64,000 nucleotides of DNA from Pseudomonas sp. dw_612 (GCF_018449725.1 NZ_JAAVVC010000028.1:19277-83276); one strand, 5' to 3'. Positions 44,491 to 53,565 are shown, numbered from the stretch's first letter. Translations and numbers: made by a program. Notes: generated by a model from the sequence alone, not told the origin.

Positions 44491-45336
44491 TCAATTGATC
44501 GCGGCGTCGGATTTCATACGAATGACATTGGCGGCGCTGGAGGACCCATCGTGCCAAAAGGACAGCTCTGCATATTTGTCGAACAGGTCCGGCGGCAGGA
44601 TCGTTCGCCGTGACTCCAGCGCCACCTTGGGTTTGACCCGGTGCAACCCCGAGACGCCCAGCGCCTGGTCAAACTCCGGCGCGTCGTAGACGAGGTTGTC
44701 GAAGTCATGCTCAAACCACGGCTCGCCGATGAATTCGTAGACCAGCCGAAGTACCCGTTCGGGCGCCTGGCTGAGCAGGTCGTAATCGACAATCAGCAAG
44801 GAGTCGGCGTTTTCGCCGTAATAGGCTTCTTTGAGCGCGGTCCAGGCAAAACCCACCAGGCGATTGCGCTGGGCCAGGGTTTCACAACGGCTGTAGACGG
44901 TGTTGCGCTCGACTTCGTCGTTGAACAGCTTGGTGTTCTCGAACGGGTTGGCGCGGTACAGGCGCTCGAGGCTGTCCATCACCCAGGCGACGTTGCGCAC
45001 GCAGGCAATGGTTTTGGCCTTGGGAAACAGGTCTTGCAGCGCAGGTAAACGCGCGCACCACTGGCGGTTGGTATCGAAGATGACGGGGGTGTTCGCCTGC
45101 TCGGCATAGTAGGAATCGAACAGACCGCGCAACAGGCGGCGACGCAAAGGGGTGTCGATCACCGCACCGAATTCGCTGCCGGCGCTGCATTGCTCCAGGA
45201 CACTGGTGAACAGTGTGCCGACAGGGCTGCTCATGCCGGCATGAAAGCGCGGGTTTTGCAGCAAAATAGCCGCCAGCAAGGTAGACCCTGAGCGTGGCAA
45301 CCCGGAGATAAAGTGGTACTGCTGCAATCCCTTCAC
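44491..45336 (-). CDS. Sulfotransferase-family protein 2
   Basis: A 281-residue protein with a clear PAPS 5'-phosphosulfate loop, FISGLPRSGSTLLAAILLQNP near the N-terminus, and TIACVRNVAWVMDSLERL as the 3'-phosphate region. It starts with GTG (MKGLQQYHF). First gene of the run that continues with the adhesin 50 bp later. It is not closely similar to sulfotransferase 1. The substrate is unknown; placement suggests the adhesin or its glycans. Confidence 0.82.
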   Translation of the reverse strand: MKGLQQYHFISGLPRSGSTLLAAILLQNPRFHAGMSSPVGTLFTSVLEQCSAGSEFGAVIDTPLRRRLLRGLFDSYYAEQANTPVIFDTNRQWCARLPALQDLFPKAKTIACVRNVAWVMDSLERLYRANPFENTKLFNDEVERNTVYSRCETLAQRNRLVGFAWTALKEAYYGENADSLLIVDYDLLSQAPERVLRLVYEFIGEPWFEHDFDNLVYDAPEFDQALGVSGLHRVKPKVALESRRTILPPDLFDKYAELSFWHDGSSSAANVIRMKSDAAIN

Positions 45337-45514
45337 CCTAGTCGGAAGTCCCTTTATATGTCGAAGCGTAGTCTATGCAGACTGGGCCGACTAGTGGTGT
45401 TTTGATATCAATTTGAAGCTAAAAATACGGGCTTGATCTGAAAGTATTGATCCAGGTGGGTTGAATCGTTTCAGCAGCCTCTGCAAGTAGCTGAGAAGGC
45501 GCGAAAGATCCGGC

Positions 45515-47107
45515 TCAATGCATGCCGGCCCCCATCAAGAACAGCCGCGCCTGATTGTTACCCGCAGCCTTTTCACTGACTTTTTGCCAGCCAGCCGGTA
45601 TCGAGGCGAACTCGTCTGGCTGGTCAGTGCTGCTGATCAACCACACACGCCCCGTACCGGCGGGCAGTTCACTGAGGTGGTCGAGGTAGATTTTTTCAGC
45701 GTTGTCATCGACAAGCGTGCCGAACCCGTAGGCATTCGGACGACTGGAGGCGCCGTTGGCCAGCGGTGGCGTGTAGAGCAATGGAGCGGCGTCGGTACGG
45801 TTGTAATAGACATAGGGCATGTACCAGAGCAGGTCGCTGATAACGATCTGGTCGCCCTCGACGTAGTGCTGATTGACGAACGCCACCATCACGCTGGCCT
45901 GGTCATTCACATCAATCGTGGCATTGGTCTTCAGCCCCACCAGTTGGGTACCGACCAGCAGCACCAGCAACGCCAGCGCCAATACGCGAAAGCCATCCCA
46001 CAACCGGTCGATACCCAGCGCCAGGATCAGCGGCAAGCCCAACGCAAAAGCGGTCAGGTAGCGTTCGATAAACACCGGCGAGATAAACGATACGCCGAAC
46101 ACCATCAGCAGCGGCAACAGGGTGTAGATGGCCAGCAAGGCACTCCAGCGAAAAAGGCTGCGGTCCCGCACAACCGTCACCGCGATCACCGCCAGCAACA
46201 ACAGCGGCAGCGCAATGAAGATCGGCCACGGCAAGGCATCACCGTCGTCCTGGATCAGGAAATCCCAGACCATCGTAGGCAGCGAGTTCAGGGTAACCGC
46301 AGTCTCCCACCCCACATCGCCATTGGCTTTGAGCTCATCCATGTGCTGAATCAGATCAATCAGGCCGGGCAACCAGGGCAGGAACAACGCCACGATCACC
46401 ACGTTGGTCAGCCACCAGGCCGGGCGCGTGATGAGTTTCACCGGATGGGTGGGATGCAGGCGCAGAAGCAACAGATAAGTCCAGTGGGCAATCACGCACA
46501 GAGCTGTGAAGTAGTGGGTGTAGAACCCCGCGGTCATCAGCAACGCGTAGATCGCCAGATAACGTGTGCGTCGGGGATGCTTGACCCAATACACCAGCGC
46601 AATCGTCGCGCCGAGCAACCACAGCCCCAACAGCGAATACATCCGCACTTCCTGGCTGTAGCGCACCGCCGTAGGCAGCAACGCCAGCAACAGACCGGCA
46701 AGCAGCGCGGCACGAGGATTGGCCATCAATCGCACCAGCCAGAACCCCAGCGCCACCGTGGCAATACCCGGCAATGCGCTCAAGCTGCGGATGGAGAAAA
46801 TGCTGTCGCCAAATACTTCGATCCAGCCGTGCAGCACCATGAAATACAGCGGTGGGTGCACGTCATGGGCGGCGTGGAACCAGATATCGCCCAAGGAATA
46901 CTGGCTCATCAACAGGCTGGAGCCTTCATCGCCCCAAATCGCGGCAGCGGTGAGGTCGTAAAAACGCACGGCGGCGGCCAGCAGCAGAATCAGCCACACG
47001 CCGTAATCGGCCAGCCATTGCGGCAGCGGCGAAAGCGCTGTGGCTCGCGTCCGAACGGCGCGCCCGTCCGGCCTGCCGGCCAGTTCTGTTTCCCTGCGGT
47101 ACTTCAT
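45515..47107 (-). CDS. GT-C membrane glycosyltransferase (ArnT/PMT-like)
   Basis: A 530-residue protein with ten or more membrane helices. The first periplasmic loop has the GT-C acidic motif WGDEGSSLLM and DVHPPLYFMVLHGW. Such enzymes use polyprenyl-phosphate sugars on the periplasmic side. It lies just upstream of the sulfotransferase-adhesin run in the same direction, with a 178-bp gap that has no other gene. A role in glycosylating the exported protein is possible but not shown. Confidence 0.8.
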   Translation of the reverse strand: MKYRRETELAGRPDGRAVRTRATALSPLPQWLADYGVWLILLLAAAVRFYDLTAAAIWGDEGSSLLMSQYSLGDIWFHAAHDVHPPLYFMVLHGWIEVFGDSIFSIRSLSALPGIATVALGFWLVRLMANPRAALLAGLLLALLPTAVRYSQEVRMYSLLGLWLLGATIALVYWVKHPRRTRYLAIYALLMTAGFYTHYFTALCVIAHWTYLLLLRLHPTHPVKLITRPAWWLTNVVIVALFLPWLPGLIDLIQHMDELKANGDVGWETAVTLNSLPTMVWDFLIQDDGDALPWPIFIALPLLLLAVIAVTVVRDRSLFRWSALLAIYTLLPLLMVFGVSFISPVFIERYLTAFALGLPLILALGIDRLWDGFRVLALALLVLLVGTQLVGLKTNATIDVNDQASVMVAFVNQHYVEGDQIVISDLLWYMPYVYYNRTDAAPLLYTPPLANGASSRPNAYGFGTLVDDNAEKIYLDHLSELPAGTGRVWLISSTDQPDEFASIPAGWQKVSEKAAGNNQARLFLMGAGMH

Positions 47108-47291
47108 AAATTCACCGCCTGGTCGAAAACGCTAATCACCCTTGGAGTCTGCAGCACGCCCGGGAGTTCTTGCTGGATGCTGAGCCCATCCGGGCAAGAA
47201 CACAATCGAGCGACTTTTGTACCAGCGTCTACGCTGAGGACTGGCCCGAGCAGTAGCGTCGAGCCAGTACGGTCTCCTCCAAAAAAACCAC

Positions 47292-47930
47292 ATGGATAAC
47301 AAAACTATGGACGTGTTTCTCGGAACCATTCTTCCCTTCGGCTTCCAGTTTGCTCCCAGCGGCTGGATGCAGGCCAACGGGCAGACGTTGCCAGTCAACC
47401 AATACCAGGCGTTGTTCACCTTGTTGGGCGTAACCTATGGCGGCAACGGATCGACGACTTTCATGCTGCCCAACCTGTGCGGGCGTTTGCCGATGCACCA
47501 GGGGCAAGGCGTTAACCTGACGAACCGGGTGATCGGTCAAGTCATTGGCACAGAAAACACCAGTTTGCTGGTGGCCAACTTGCCGCCCCATGCGCCTCTT
47601 ATCACCGCCACTGCCACGTCGGCCCTGACCGCCACGACCACGGTCAACCTGGCCAGTGTCGCCAGCACCCCCACCACCGCACCGTCGAATGACAATGCCT
47701 ACATCGGTGCCTCCATCGCATCGGGGCCGACTTCCGCCGCGATCTTCTCCACCGCACAGGGCGCCAACCCGATCGCACTCAAAGGTGTCGACAGCACGGT
47801 CGGCGGCACCGTCAACGTGACCGCCACCGCGCAGACCATCGGCAGCGGCTCACCGCTGGGCATCGTCAACCCGGTGTTGGTGGTGAACTTCTGTGTGGCC
47901 CTTCAAGGGTTATTCCCTTCACGCAACTGA
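47292..47930 (+). CDS. Tail-collar (microcystin-dependent-protein-like) protein
   Basis: About 212 residues. The N-terminal 90 residues match the phage tail-collar/MDP family: FLGTILPFGFQFAPSGWMQANGQ, TLLGVTYGGNGSTTFMLPNL and GRLPMHQGQGVNL. The rest is Thr/Ala-rich. The start may be the ATG at 47307 (MDVFLGTI), as is usual in the family; neither start has a good ribosome site. No phage genes surround it. It is divergent from the glycosyltransferase and followed by a DUF6916-like gene. Confidence 0.82.
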   Translation: MDNKTMDVFLGTILPFGFQFAPSGWMQANGQTLPVNQYQALFTLLGVTYGGNGSTTFMLPNLCGRLPMHQGQGVNLTNRVIGQVIGTENTSLLVANLPPHAPLITATATSALTATTTVNLASVASTPTTAPSNDNAYIGASIASGPTSAAIFSTAQGANPIALKGVDSTVGGTVNVTATAQTIGSGSPLGIVNPVLVVNFCVALQGLFPSRN

Positions 47931-47985
47931 CCTTGGCGTCGGGGCCGCTGGCCCCGACCCTCCATTTTTTTCAGGGAGCAGGACC

Positions 47986-48297
47986 ATGCTTGATCAGATT
48001 ACCGGCGACCATTTCCGCCGGTTACTCGGCACCTCCAAGCCGCTTTACCTCAGCGATGGCAGCGAGATACCGGTGGTGATCGTGTCCGTGGTGGACAAGC
48101 CCAATGCCCGCATGTCTGACAGCGGACGCATGCCGTTTGGCGTTGAACTGAGCAGTCCGACCCAGACCACCTTCATCGACGGCCCGTGCGCCATCGAGCT
48201 GCCGGAACTGGGGCGCATAGAAGGTATCGTCGTCTCTCGCACTCCAGGGCTGGGGCGCGACGCCAGCCACACCTACTTCGACATTACCGTCAACTGA
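47986..48297 (+). CDS. DUF6916-like small protein
   Basis: A 103-residue beta-rich protein (HFRRLLGTSKPLYLSDGSEI; FGVELSSPTQTTFIDGPCAI; ELGRIEGIVVSRTPG). It resembles the small partners found next to tail-collar/MDP genes (DUF6916). AGGGAG is placed well before the ATG. The 55-bp gap before it holds a GGGGCC-GCT-GGCCCC hairpin and a T-run that may partly end the first gene's transcript. Family assignment is from memory and tentative. Confidence 0.6.
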   Translation: MLDQITGDHFRRLLGTSKPLYLSDGSEIPVVIVSVVDKPNARMSDSGRMPFGVELSSPTQTTFIDGPCAIELPELGRIEGIVVSRTPGLGRDASHTYFDITVN

Positions 48298-48808
48298 GCA
48301 CCGCCGACTGCGGCTGGCCCGGATACCAGACCAGCCGCTCGGCCGCCACGTTGCTTTCCTCGACCTGAAACCCCAGCGCCAGATAATGCCGGCGCGCATG
48401 GGGATTGTTGGCCCAGACCACCGTCGCCACCGGGCAACGCACCTGTTCGGCGGCTTTCTGCACGCCTTGCAACACCGTGCGGCCATACCCCTTGCCCTGC
48501 GCGGCGGGAATAAAGGCCAGGTACAACACACGAATTTCGTTGGTGCCGAAATCAGCGGTCAACGCGCCAATCGGTGTGCCGAGCTTTTCCACCACGAAGT
48601 GCATGGCGTTGGGATAGGACTCCCCGGTGCCCTGCTCTTGCACTTTGAATTGCTGGGCGATCACCTCCTCCACCAGCTCCTGCTCGCCGTCGATCCATTG
48701 CAGATCGGGGCGTGCGGCGTGGTAAAGGTTGTGCAAAAACGGTCCGTCGGTGGCACCGGACGGACGCACCACCAGATCACCCACGTCATTGGAATTGTTG
48801 TTCAGCAT
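48290..48808 (-). CDS. GNAT-family N-acetyltransferase
   Basis: A 172-residue acetyltransferase. The acetyl-CoA loop is in AFIPAAQGKGYGRTVLQGV (Q/RxxGxG/A), followed by VWANNPHARRHYLALGF. It follows the M50-HlyD gene by 17 bp and its end overlaps the convergent DUF6916-like gene by eight bases. The start has a strong GGAGAGAGG site. The acceptor is unknown; membership in the adaptor operon suggests a modifying role. Confidence 0.85.
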   Translation of the reverse strand: MLNNNSNDVGDLVVRPSGATDGPFLHNLYHAARPDLQWIDGEQELVEEVIAQQFKVQEQGTGESYPNAMHFVVEKLGTPIGALTADFGTNEIRVLYLAFIPAAQGKGYGRTVLQGVQKAAEQVRCPVATVVWANNPHARRHYLALGFQVEESNVAAERLVWYPGQPQSAVLS

Positions 48809-48825
48809 TGCCCTCTCTCCCTGCG

Positions 48826-50922
48826 CTAAAAACCACTCTCCCTCACACCCAACGCCGCCATTCGGCGCCAGGCCGTTCCCAGCAATGACTCACTGCGACC
48901 TTGCACCACCACCACGCCGCGCAACGGCTGGGTCGGGGTGGCGATGGTGTCCAGCGTCGTGAGACGCACCGCGTACTGCGCCTGAACCGGCTCTGGCCGC
49001 TGACTCTGGTCGCGGCGCACGGCAATCGGTCCGTGATGATCCGACGTCAGCGCTTCCTGCTCAATGAAACCGGCGCCGTTGGCATCGATTTCACTCAACT
49101 GCACGGCGACGGCCGGGTGCATCGGGTCTTCGGCGATAAAACGCCCGTGAGCCCCGGGAGCGACCCGCCACAACTCGGCTTCCGCCAGATAACCGCGCAA
49201 GCGCGCGCCCTCTTCGACGACCCTGGCCAACGGTTCTTTAGGCGACAACCAGCGTCCGGCCGTCAACTGTGGCAACAGATCCCGCACCTTGCCGGCCTGG
49301 GGGGCCCGGATCAGCAAACGTTCCCGCTGCGCGGCCAGGCCGCGATATTCGGCCACGGCCTCGGCCAGGCGCTGTTCGACAATCCCGGCATCGGCGGCGG
49401 TTTCACTGCGGCTGGCCTGACGACGCATCTGCAACTGCTGGATCTGGATTTCTCGCCGGACGATGGCTTGGCGTGAATCGAGATCGGGTGTTTCCAGTTC
49501 AATCAATATGTCGCCCTGGGCCACCAGTTGGCCATCGTGGACATTCACTTGTTTGACCCGCGCCGCCACCGGCGCATGCAACGTGCTGACGCGACCCGCC
49601 TCCAGCATCACTGGCAATTCCACGGCACTGCGCCATGGCACGGCCAACAGCAAAACAATCGCGACCAACCCGAGGGTGCTCAGCAACACCCGAGGTGCGT
49701 GGGCCTGCTCGCGGCGGGCCCACCATTCGCGCCATTCGCGCACGATCGGCAGGAAGATGAACCACACCAGTTCCACCAACATCAGGAAGATGCCCAACAG
49801 CTTGAAGAACAGGTGATACACCGCCAGCGCAATCCCGAAAAACAGCACTGCGCGCCACAGCCACGAGCCGTAGCCCCAGATCAGCAGGCGCCGTTGCATC
49901 GACGGCGACCAGGGTTCCGGCGCCGGTGCGCCATAGCCGAACAAGGCCTCGCGCAAACGCCAGCGGCACAGGGCAAAGGCGCGGCCCTGAAGGTTGTCCA
50001 CTTCCCAGAAATCACTGAGCAAAAAATAACCATCGAAGCGCATGAACGGGTTGAGGTTGATCACCAGCGTGGTGATCCACGTGGCGCTGGCGAGCATGAA
50101 GGCGGCGGTGCGTCCGGGACCGTCGGGCAACAGCGACCAGGCCAGCAACGCGATACACGCCAACACCAGTTCCGCCAGCACGCCACCGGCGCCGATCAGC
50201 AACCGCGCACGCCGGTCATTGACCCGCCAGGCGTCGCTGACGTCGGTATAAAACATCGGCAGCATCACCATGAACGCCACCCCCATGCTTTGCACCCGGC
50301 AACCGGCGCGCTTGGCCATGAACGCGTGGCCGAACTCGTGGCAGAGCTTGGCAAAGAACAGCGCCACACCAAACGCCAGCGCGCCGCCGAGGCTGAACAA
50401 GTGTGGAAATGTTGCGATGAAGCGCTGCCAGTCCCGGGACACCAGAAACACGCCGAGCATCAGGGTGGCGGGTAATCCGAAGCGCAGTGCATACGGGCCG
50501 AAACGTTCCAGCCACGGCCAGGCGCGATTGAGAAACGCGTCCGGGCGCCACAGCGGAATCCGGAAAAACAGGTATTGGTGCAACAGGATTTGCCACAGCG
50601 ACTGGCGCTGGGCCGCGGCTTTGAGGCTGTAACTGGCGCGCTGTTGCGGGTCGAGGGCGCTGATCAGGTCATGGCCGCGCAAAAAAGTCAGCAGTTGATC
50701 CAGTTCAGCGCCGTCCAGCGGCAACCCCGGCTCGCGATTGGCGGCGCGCAACACTTGCTCGGGATCGCCCAGGGACCAGTGACGCAGCAGACGCATCGCC
50801 GCCGCACCCAGTTTGAAATAGCGCCCGCGCACCGGGTCGGCCAGGGTCCAGCGCGGCGAGCCGTCGAGCGCCGGGGATGCCGCCGACAATTGCAGGTCTG
50901 CCCGCAGGCTCGGCAGGCTCAT
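48826..50922 (-). CDS. M50 zinc protease-HlyD adaptor fusion
   Basis: A 698-residue inner-membrane protein joining two functions. Residues 1-100 look like a PqqD-type small domain. Residues about 145-420 are a site-2-protease-like membrane domain with HEFGH (H195, E196, H199) and the second metal motif NPFMRFDG (N291, D297), so it should be active. Residues about 430-690 are a HlyD-type hairpin and lipoyl domain (LHAPVAARVKQVNVHDGQLVA; LIRAPQAGKVRDLLP). Similar putative peptide zinc metalloprotease-HlyD proteins occur with exported peptides. Adjacent to the GAF-HlyD gene with no gap. Confidence 0.85.
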   Translation of the reverse strand: MSLPSLRADLQLSAASPALDGSPRWTLADPVRGRYFKLGAAAMRLLRHWSLGDPEQVLRAANREPGLPLDGAELDQLLTFLRGHDLISALDPQQRASYSLKAAAQRQSLWQILLHQYLFFRIPLWRPDAFLNRAWPWLERFGPYALRFGLPATLMLGVFLVSRDWQRFIATFPHLFSLGGALAFGVALFFAKLCHEFGHAFMAKRAGCRVQSMGVAFMVMLPMFYTDVSDAWRVNDRRARLLIGAGGVLAELVLACIALLAWSLLPDGPGRTAAFMLASATWITTLVINLNPFMRFDGYFLLSDFWEVDNLQGRAFALCRWRLREALFGYGAPAPEPWSPSMQRRLLIWGYGSWLWRAVLFFGIALAVYHLFFKLLGIFLMLVELVWFIFLPIVREWREWWARREQAHAPRVLLSTLGLVAIVLLLAVPWRSAVELPVMLEAGRVSTLHAPVAARVKQVNVHDGQLVAQGDILIELETPDLDSRQAIVRREIQIQQLQMRRQASRSETAADAGIVEQRLAEAVAEYRGLAAQRERLLIRAPQAGKVRDLLPQLTAGRWLSPKEPLARVVEEGARLRGYLAEAELWRVAPGAHGRFIAEDPMHPAVAVQLSEIDANGAGFIEQEALTSDHHGPIAVRRDQSQRPEPVQAQYAVRLTTLDTIATPTQPLRGVVVVQGRSESLLGTAWRRMAALGVRESGF

Positions 50923-52242
50923 CTACAGGCCCACGCTTTGGCGCAACCCGGCCAACGGCCGACGCAACAGGTACAACGCCAGCGGCGCGCGGTCGCCAAA
51001 GATTTTCGCGGTGCCGCGCAACCCGATACGCGGCGGTGCCGCGTCGAAATTTGCGTCCAGTCGGTACGCCAGTTGCCCGCCAGCGGTGGGCTGCGCTTCG
51101 TAGGCCGAACGTTCGAGTCTGGCCTGGTGCCGTTGCAACGGATCGCTGTCGAGAAACAGTGAAACCTGCGCGCCTGGCTCCAGGGCAATCGCATCGCCGA
51201 CGGCCAGTTCGATACGCAATTCGGCCTGATTCGGGTCGGCGATTTCCATCAAGCGTTCGCCGGTCTGCACCGGTTTGCCGGTCCAACGCTCGGCGTCCGC
51301 AAACACGGCAATGCCGTCGCGTTCGGCGCGTACTTCGCTGCGTTTGAGCAATTCCCGGGCGTAATCCCGTTCGGCGCGTTTTTGTTCGACCCGTGCCGCC
51401 AGCAAATCGATTTTCGAGCTGGATTCAGCATCGGCGAAGGAGCGCTGGGAATTAGCCTTCAGTTCGGCCTCGGCCACGCCCAAGGCGCGCTGGGACACAT
51501 CGGCCTGAGCCGTGAGGGTGGTGTTTTCGAACTTCAGCAGCAGATCGCCGGTTTTCACTACCTGATTGGGCTTGACCAGAAACTCGGTAATCACCCCGTC
51601 CAGCGGCGCGGCGACCACTCGGCCACCCAGCGGCACCACTTCAGCGGGCGCCAGCACCGATTGGCGCACCGGGATCAACAGCGCGAGCAGCGCCAACGCC
51701 ACCAGCGCCACCTGACGCTTGCGGGTCCAGCGCAGCCGCCACGGTTTGCGCGGTTGCAGTGCCAGCCAGGCGTGGCTGTAGGTGTCGCCCAATTGCGAGA
51801 GCAAGACTTGTTCGGAAGGGTTCCACGGCAAGTCCCGGGCCAGCCAAAGACCGCCAAAGACTTCGCCCTGGTGATCCACCAGCGGCAGCCAGAACACCTG
51901 AGCGGCGGAAAGGCTTTGCCAGTCCGCCCGGATCGATTCGCTGAGCACATCCTGCGCAATCACCCGCGCCTGTTTCAGCACTTCGAGTTTGAACAGCTGC
52001 GCCACGGCCTGCTCGACGAACGCCACGAACGGCGCGTTCGGGTCCACCGCACTCACTCCGGTCACGGCCTGCACCTTGCCGGCAATCAACAGCGCCGCAT
52101 GGCGAAAGCCGAACAGCGCCTGGCCGTCATTGACCAGGCTGTAGGCCAGTTGCGCCGGGGTGCGCGCCGCACGGGTCAGACGTTCGAGGTCGAGAAACCG
52201 GGCGAAGACCTGTTCGGCGCCGCCGCTGATCGGGGCGTTCAC
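50923..52242 (-). CDS. GAF-like domain-HlyD adaptor fusion
   Basis: A 439-residue protein. The cytosolic first 180 residues look like a GAF sensory domain (VNDGQALFGFRHAALLIAG; FWLPLVDHQGEVFGGLWLA). One membrane helix follows (QVALVALALLALLIPV), then a HlyD domain (VAAPLDGVITEFLVKPNQVV, a coiled coil, LMEIADPNQAELRIEL). The layout would let a cytosolic signal act on a periplasmic adaptor. Its GTG start overlaps the upstream stop (GTGA). Confidence 0.82.
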   Translation of the reverse strand: MNAPISGGAEQVFARFLDLERLTRAARTPAQLAYSLVNDGQALFGFRHAALLIAGKVQAVTGVSAVDPNAPFVAFVEQAVAQLFKLEVLKQARVIAQDVLSESIRADWQSLSAAQVFWLPLVDHQGEVFGGLWLARDLPWNPSEQVLLSQLGDTYSHAWLALQPRKPWRLRWTRKRQVALVALALLALLIPVRQSVLAPAEVVPLGGRVVAAPLDGVITEFLVKPNQVVKTGDLLLKFENTTLTAQADVSQRALGVAEAELKANSQRSFADAESSSKIDLLAARVEQKRAERDYARELLKRSEVRAERDGIAVFADAERWTGKPVQTGERLMEIADPNQAELRIELAVGDAIALEPGAQVSLFLDSDPLQRHQARLERSAYEAQPTAGGQLAYRLDANFDAAPPRIGLRGTAKIFGDRAPLALYLLRRPLAGLRQSVGL

Positions 52243-53021
52243 TTGAGCTCCGCGAAACGCGCCGTTCCGCTCATGCCGGCCAACAGGCCCGTGGCATTGG
52301 GCAGCGTCGCGACCAACAACAGGGTCTGGCTGCCTTCATCGATCCGCGCACCGAGGCGCTTGACCGTGGCATCCAGCGGCTGACCGGTTTCGTCGGGCAC
52401 AAAACTGAAGGTCTGGCCGGGCTTGAGCTTGCCCATCCAGCGCGATGGAATCAGCAGATGAATTTCCAGGGTGCGGTTATCCACCACGTCCAGCAACGGC
52501 GCACCGGCCGCCACGCTTTCATAACGCTGGACCTTGCGCTCGACGACCTGACCGTCAAACGGTGCCAGCACGCTGCAGCGTTTCACCTGCACCTGATACA
52601 CCTGGGATTGCGCCTGGGTCTCGCTGACCTTGGCCTCGGCCCGCGCCACTTCAAAGCGCCCGACCGAATTCAACGCCGCCAATTGCTTGTTATGCGCCAG
52701 CTCTTCACTGGCCCCACGACTGGCGGCCTGCGCGGCATTGAGCTGGGCCTGAAAACCCGAGCAGTCGAACTTGGCCAGGGTATCGCCCTTCTTGAACGAC
52801 TCACCCTCGCTGAACGGCAACTCGACAACCCGCCCCGGCAACTCGCTGGCAAGCACCGCCTGATCCCGAGCCCGCAACACACCACGGGCCTCGCTGCTGG
52901 CCTGAGCAGTGCCACCGACCGCGCTGTTTTCCAGCAACGGATCGTCTGGCGCAGGCGTTTGCGCGTGTACTGCGCACGTTACAAAGGCTAATCCGACAAC
53001 CCAACTTCCAAAACGCGGCAT
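52239..53021 (-). CDS. Periplasmic HlyD/RND-type adaptor
   Basis: A 260-residue exported membrane-fusion protein with a signal peptide (VVGLAFVTCAVHA). Lipoyl halves are ASELPGRVVELPFSEGESF and VLAPFDGQVVERKVQRYES around a short coiled coil. First gene of the operon adaptor-GAF-HlyD-M50-HlyD-GNAT. The start has GGAG eight bases upstream. No RND or ABC permease accompanies it in the window. Confidence 0.86.
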   Translation of the reverse strand: MPRFGSWVVGLAFVTCAVHAQTPAPDDPLLENSAVGGTAQASSEARGVLRARDQAVLASELPGRVVELPFSEGESFKKGDTLAKFDCSGFQAQLNAAQAASRGASEELAHNKQLAALNSVGRFEVARAEAKVSETQAQSQVYQVQVKRCSVLAPFDGQVVERKVQRYESVAAGAPLLDVVDNRTLEIHLLIPSRWMGKLKPGQTFSFVPDETGQPLDATVKRLGARIDEGSQTLLLVATLPNATGLLAGMSGTARFAELK

Positions 53022-53199
53022 AACCGTGACTCCCTGACGGATGGTCGGAGTCTACGACAGCGGGGGTTTGCGTCAAGCGAATAGCCATCACGTTTTGGAA
53101 AAGCCATGTATCAAGAAAGTTGCTGACCTATAGGACGAACTCGACCGATCGAAAATATAACCTTGAAGGAATATTCCATAGCGTGCATATTCAGCTCCC

Positions 53200-53565
53200 A
53201 TGAATTGGGATATTGAATACACCGACGAGTTCGGCGATTGGTGGACAGATCTGAGCGAAAGCGAGCAGAGTTCTGTCGCCGCGAGCGTAAAACTACTCGG
53301 GCAGTTTGGCCCCGGTTTACGCTTTCCTCATAGCAGTGGAATCAATGGATCGCGGCACGGCCATCTTCGTGAACTACGTGTTCAGCACGCAGGTCGCCCT
53401 TATCGCATCTTGTATGCATTCGATCCAAGACGCTGCGCGTTGCTATTGATAGGAGGAGACAAAACCGGTCAGGATCGATGGTATGAAGTCAACGTACCGT
53501 TGGCCGATCAACTGTACGATGAACATCTCGACACATTGCGCAAAGAGGGTCACAACGATGGCTAA
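53200..53565 (+). CDS. HigB/RelE-type toxin
   Basis: A 121-residue toxin of the phage-derived Gp49/HigB-like branch of the RelE family: DIEYTDEFGDWWTDLSESEQ, HLRELRVQHAGRPYRILYAFD, AVLLIGG-type core (LLLIGGDKTGQDRWYE). Toxin-first order with the XRE antitoxin gene overlapping by eight bases is the HigBA arrangement. It starts 178 bp from the adaptor operon, divergently. The start codon lacks a clear ribosome site. Confidence 0.87.
   Translation: MNWDIEYTDEFGDWWTDLSESEQSSVAASVKLLGQFGPGLRFPHSSGINGSRHGHLRELRVQHAGRPYRILYAFDPRRCALLLIGGDKTGQDRWYEVNVPLADQLYDEHLDTLRKEGHNDG

Noticed and set aside
47292..48297. Prophage
   Set aside because: The tail-collar domain alone resembles phage; no capsid, tail, lysis or integrase genes are nearby.
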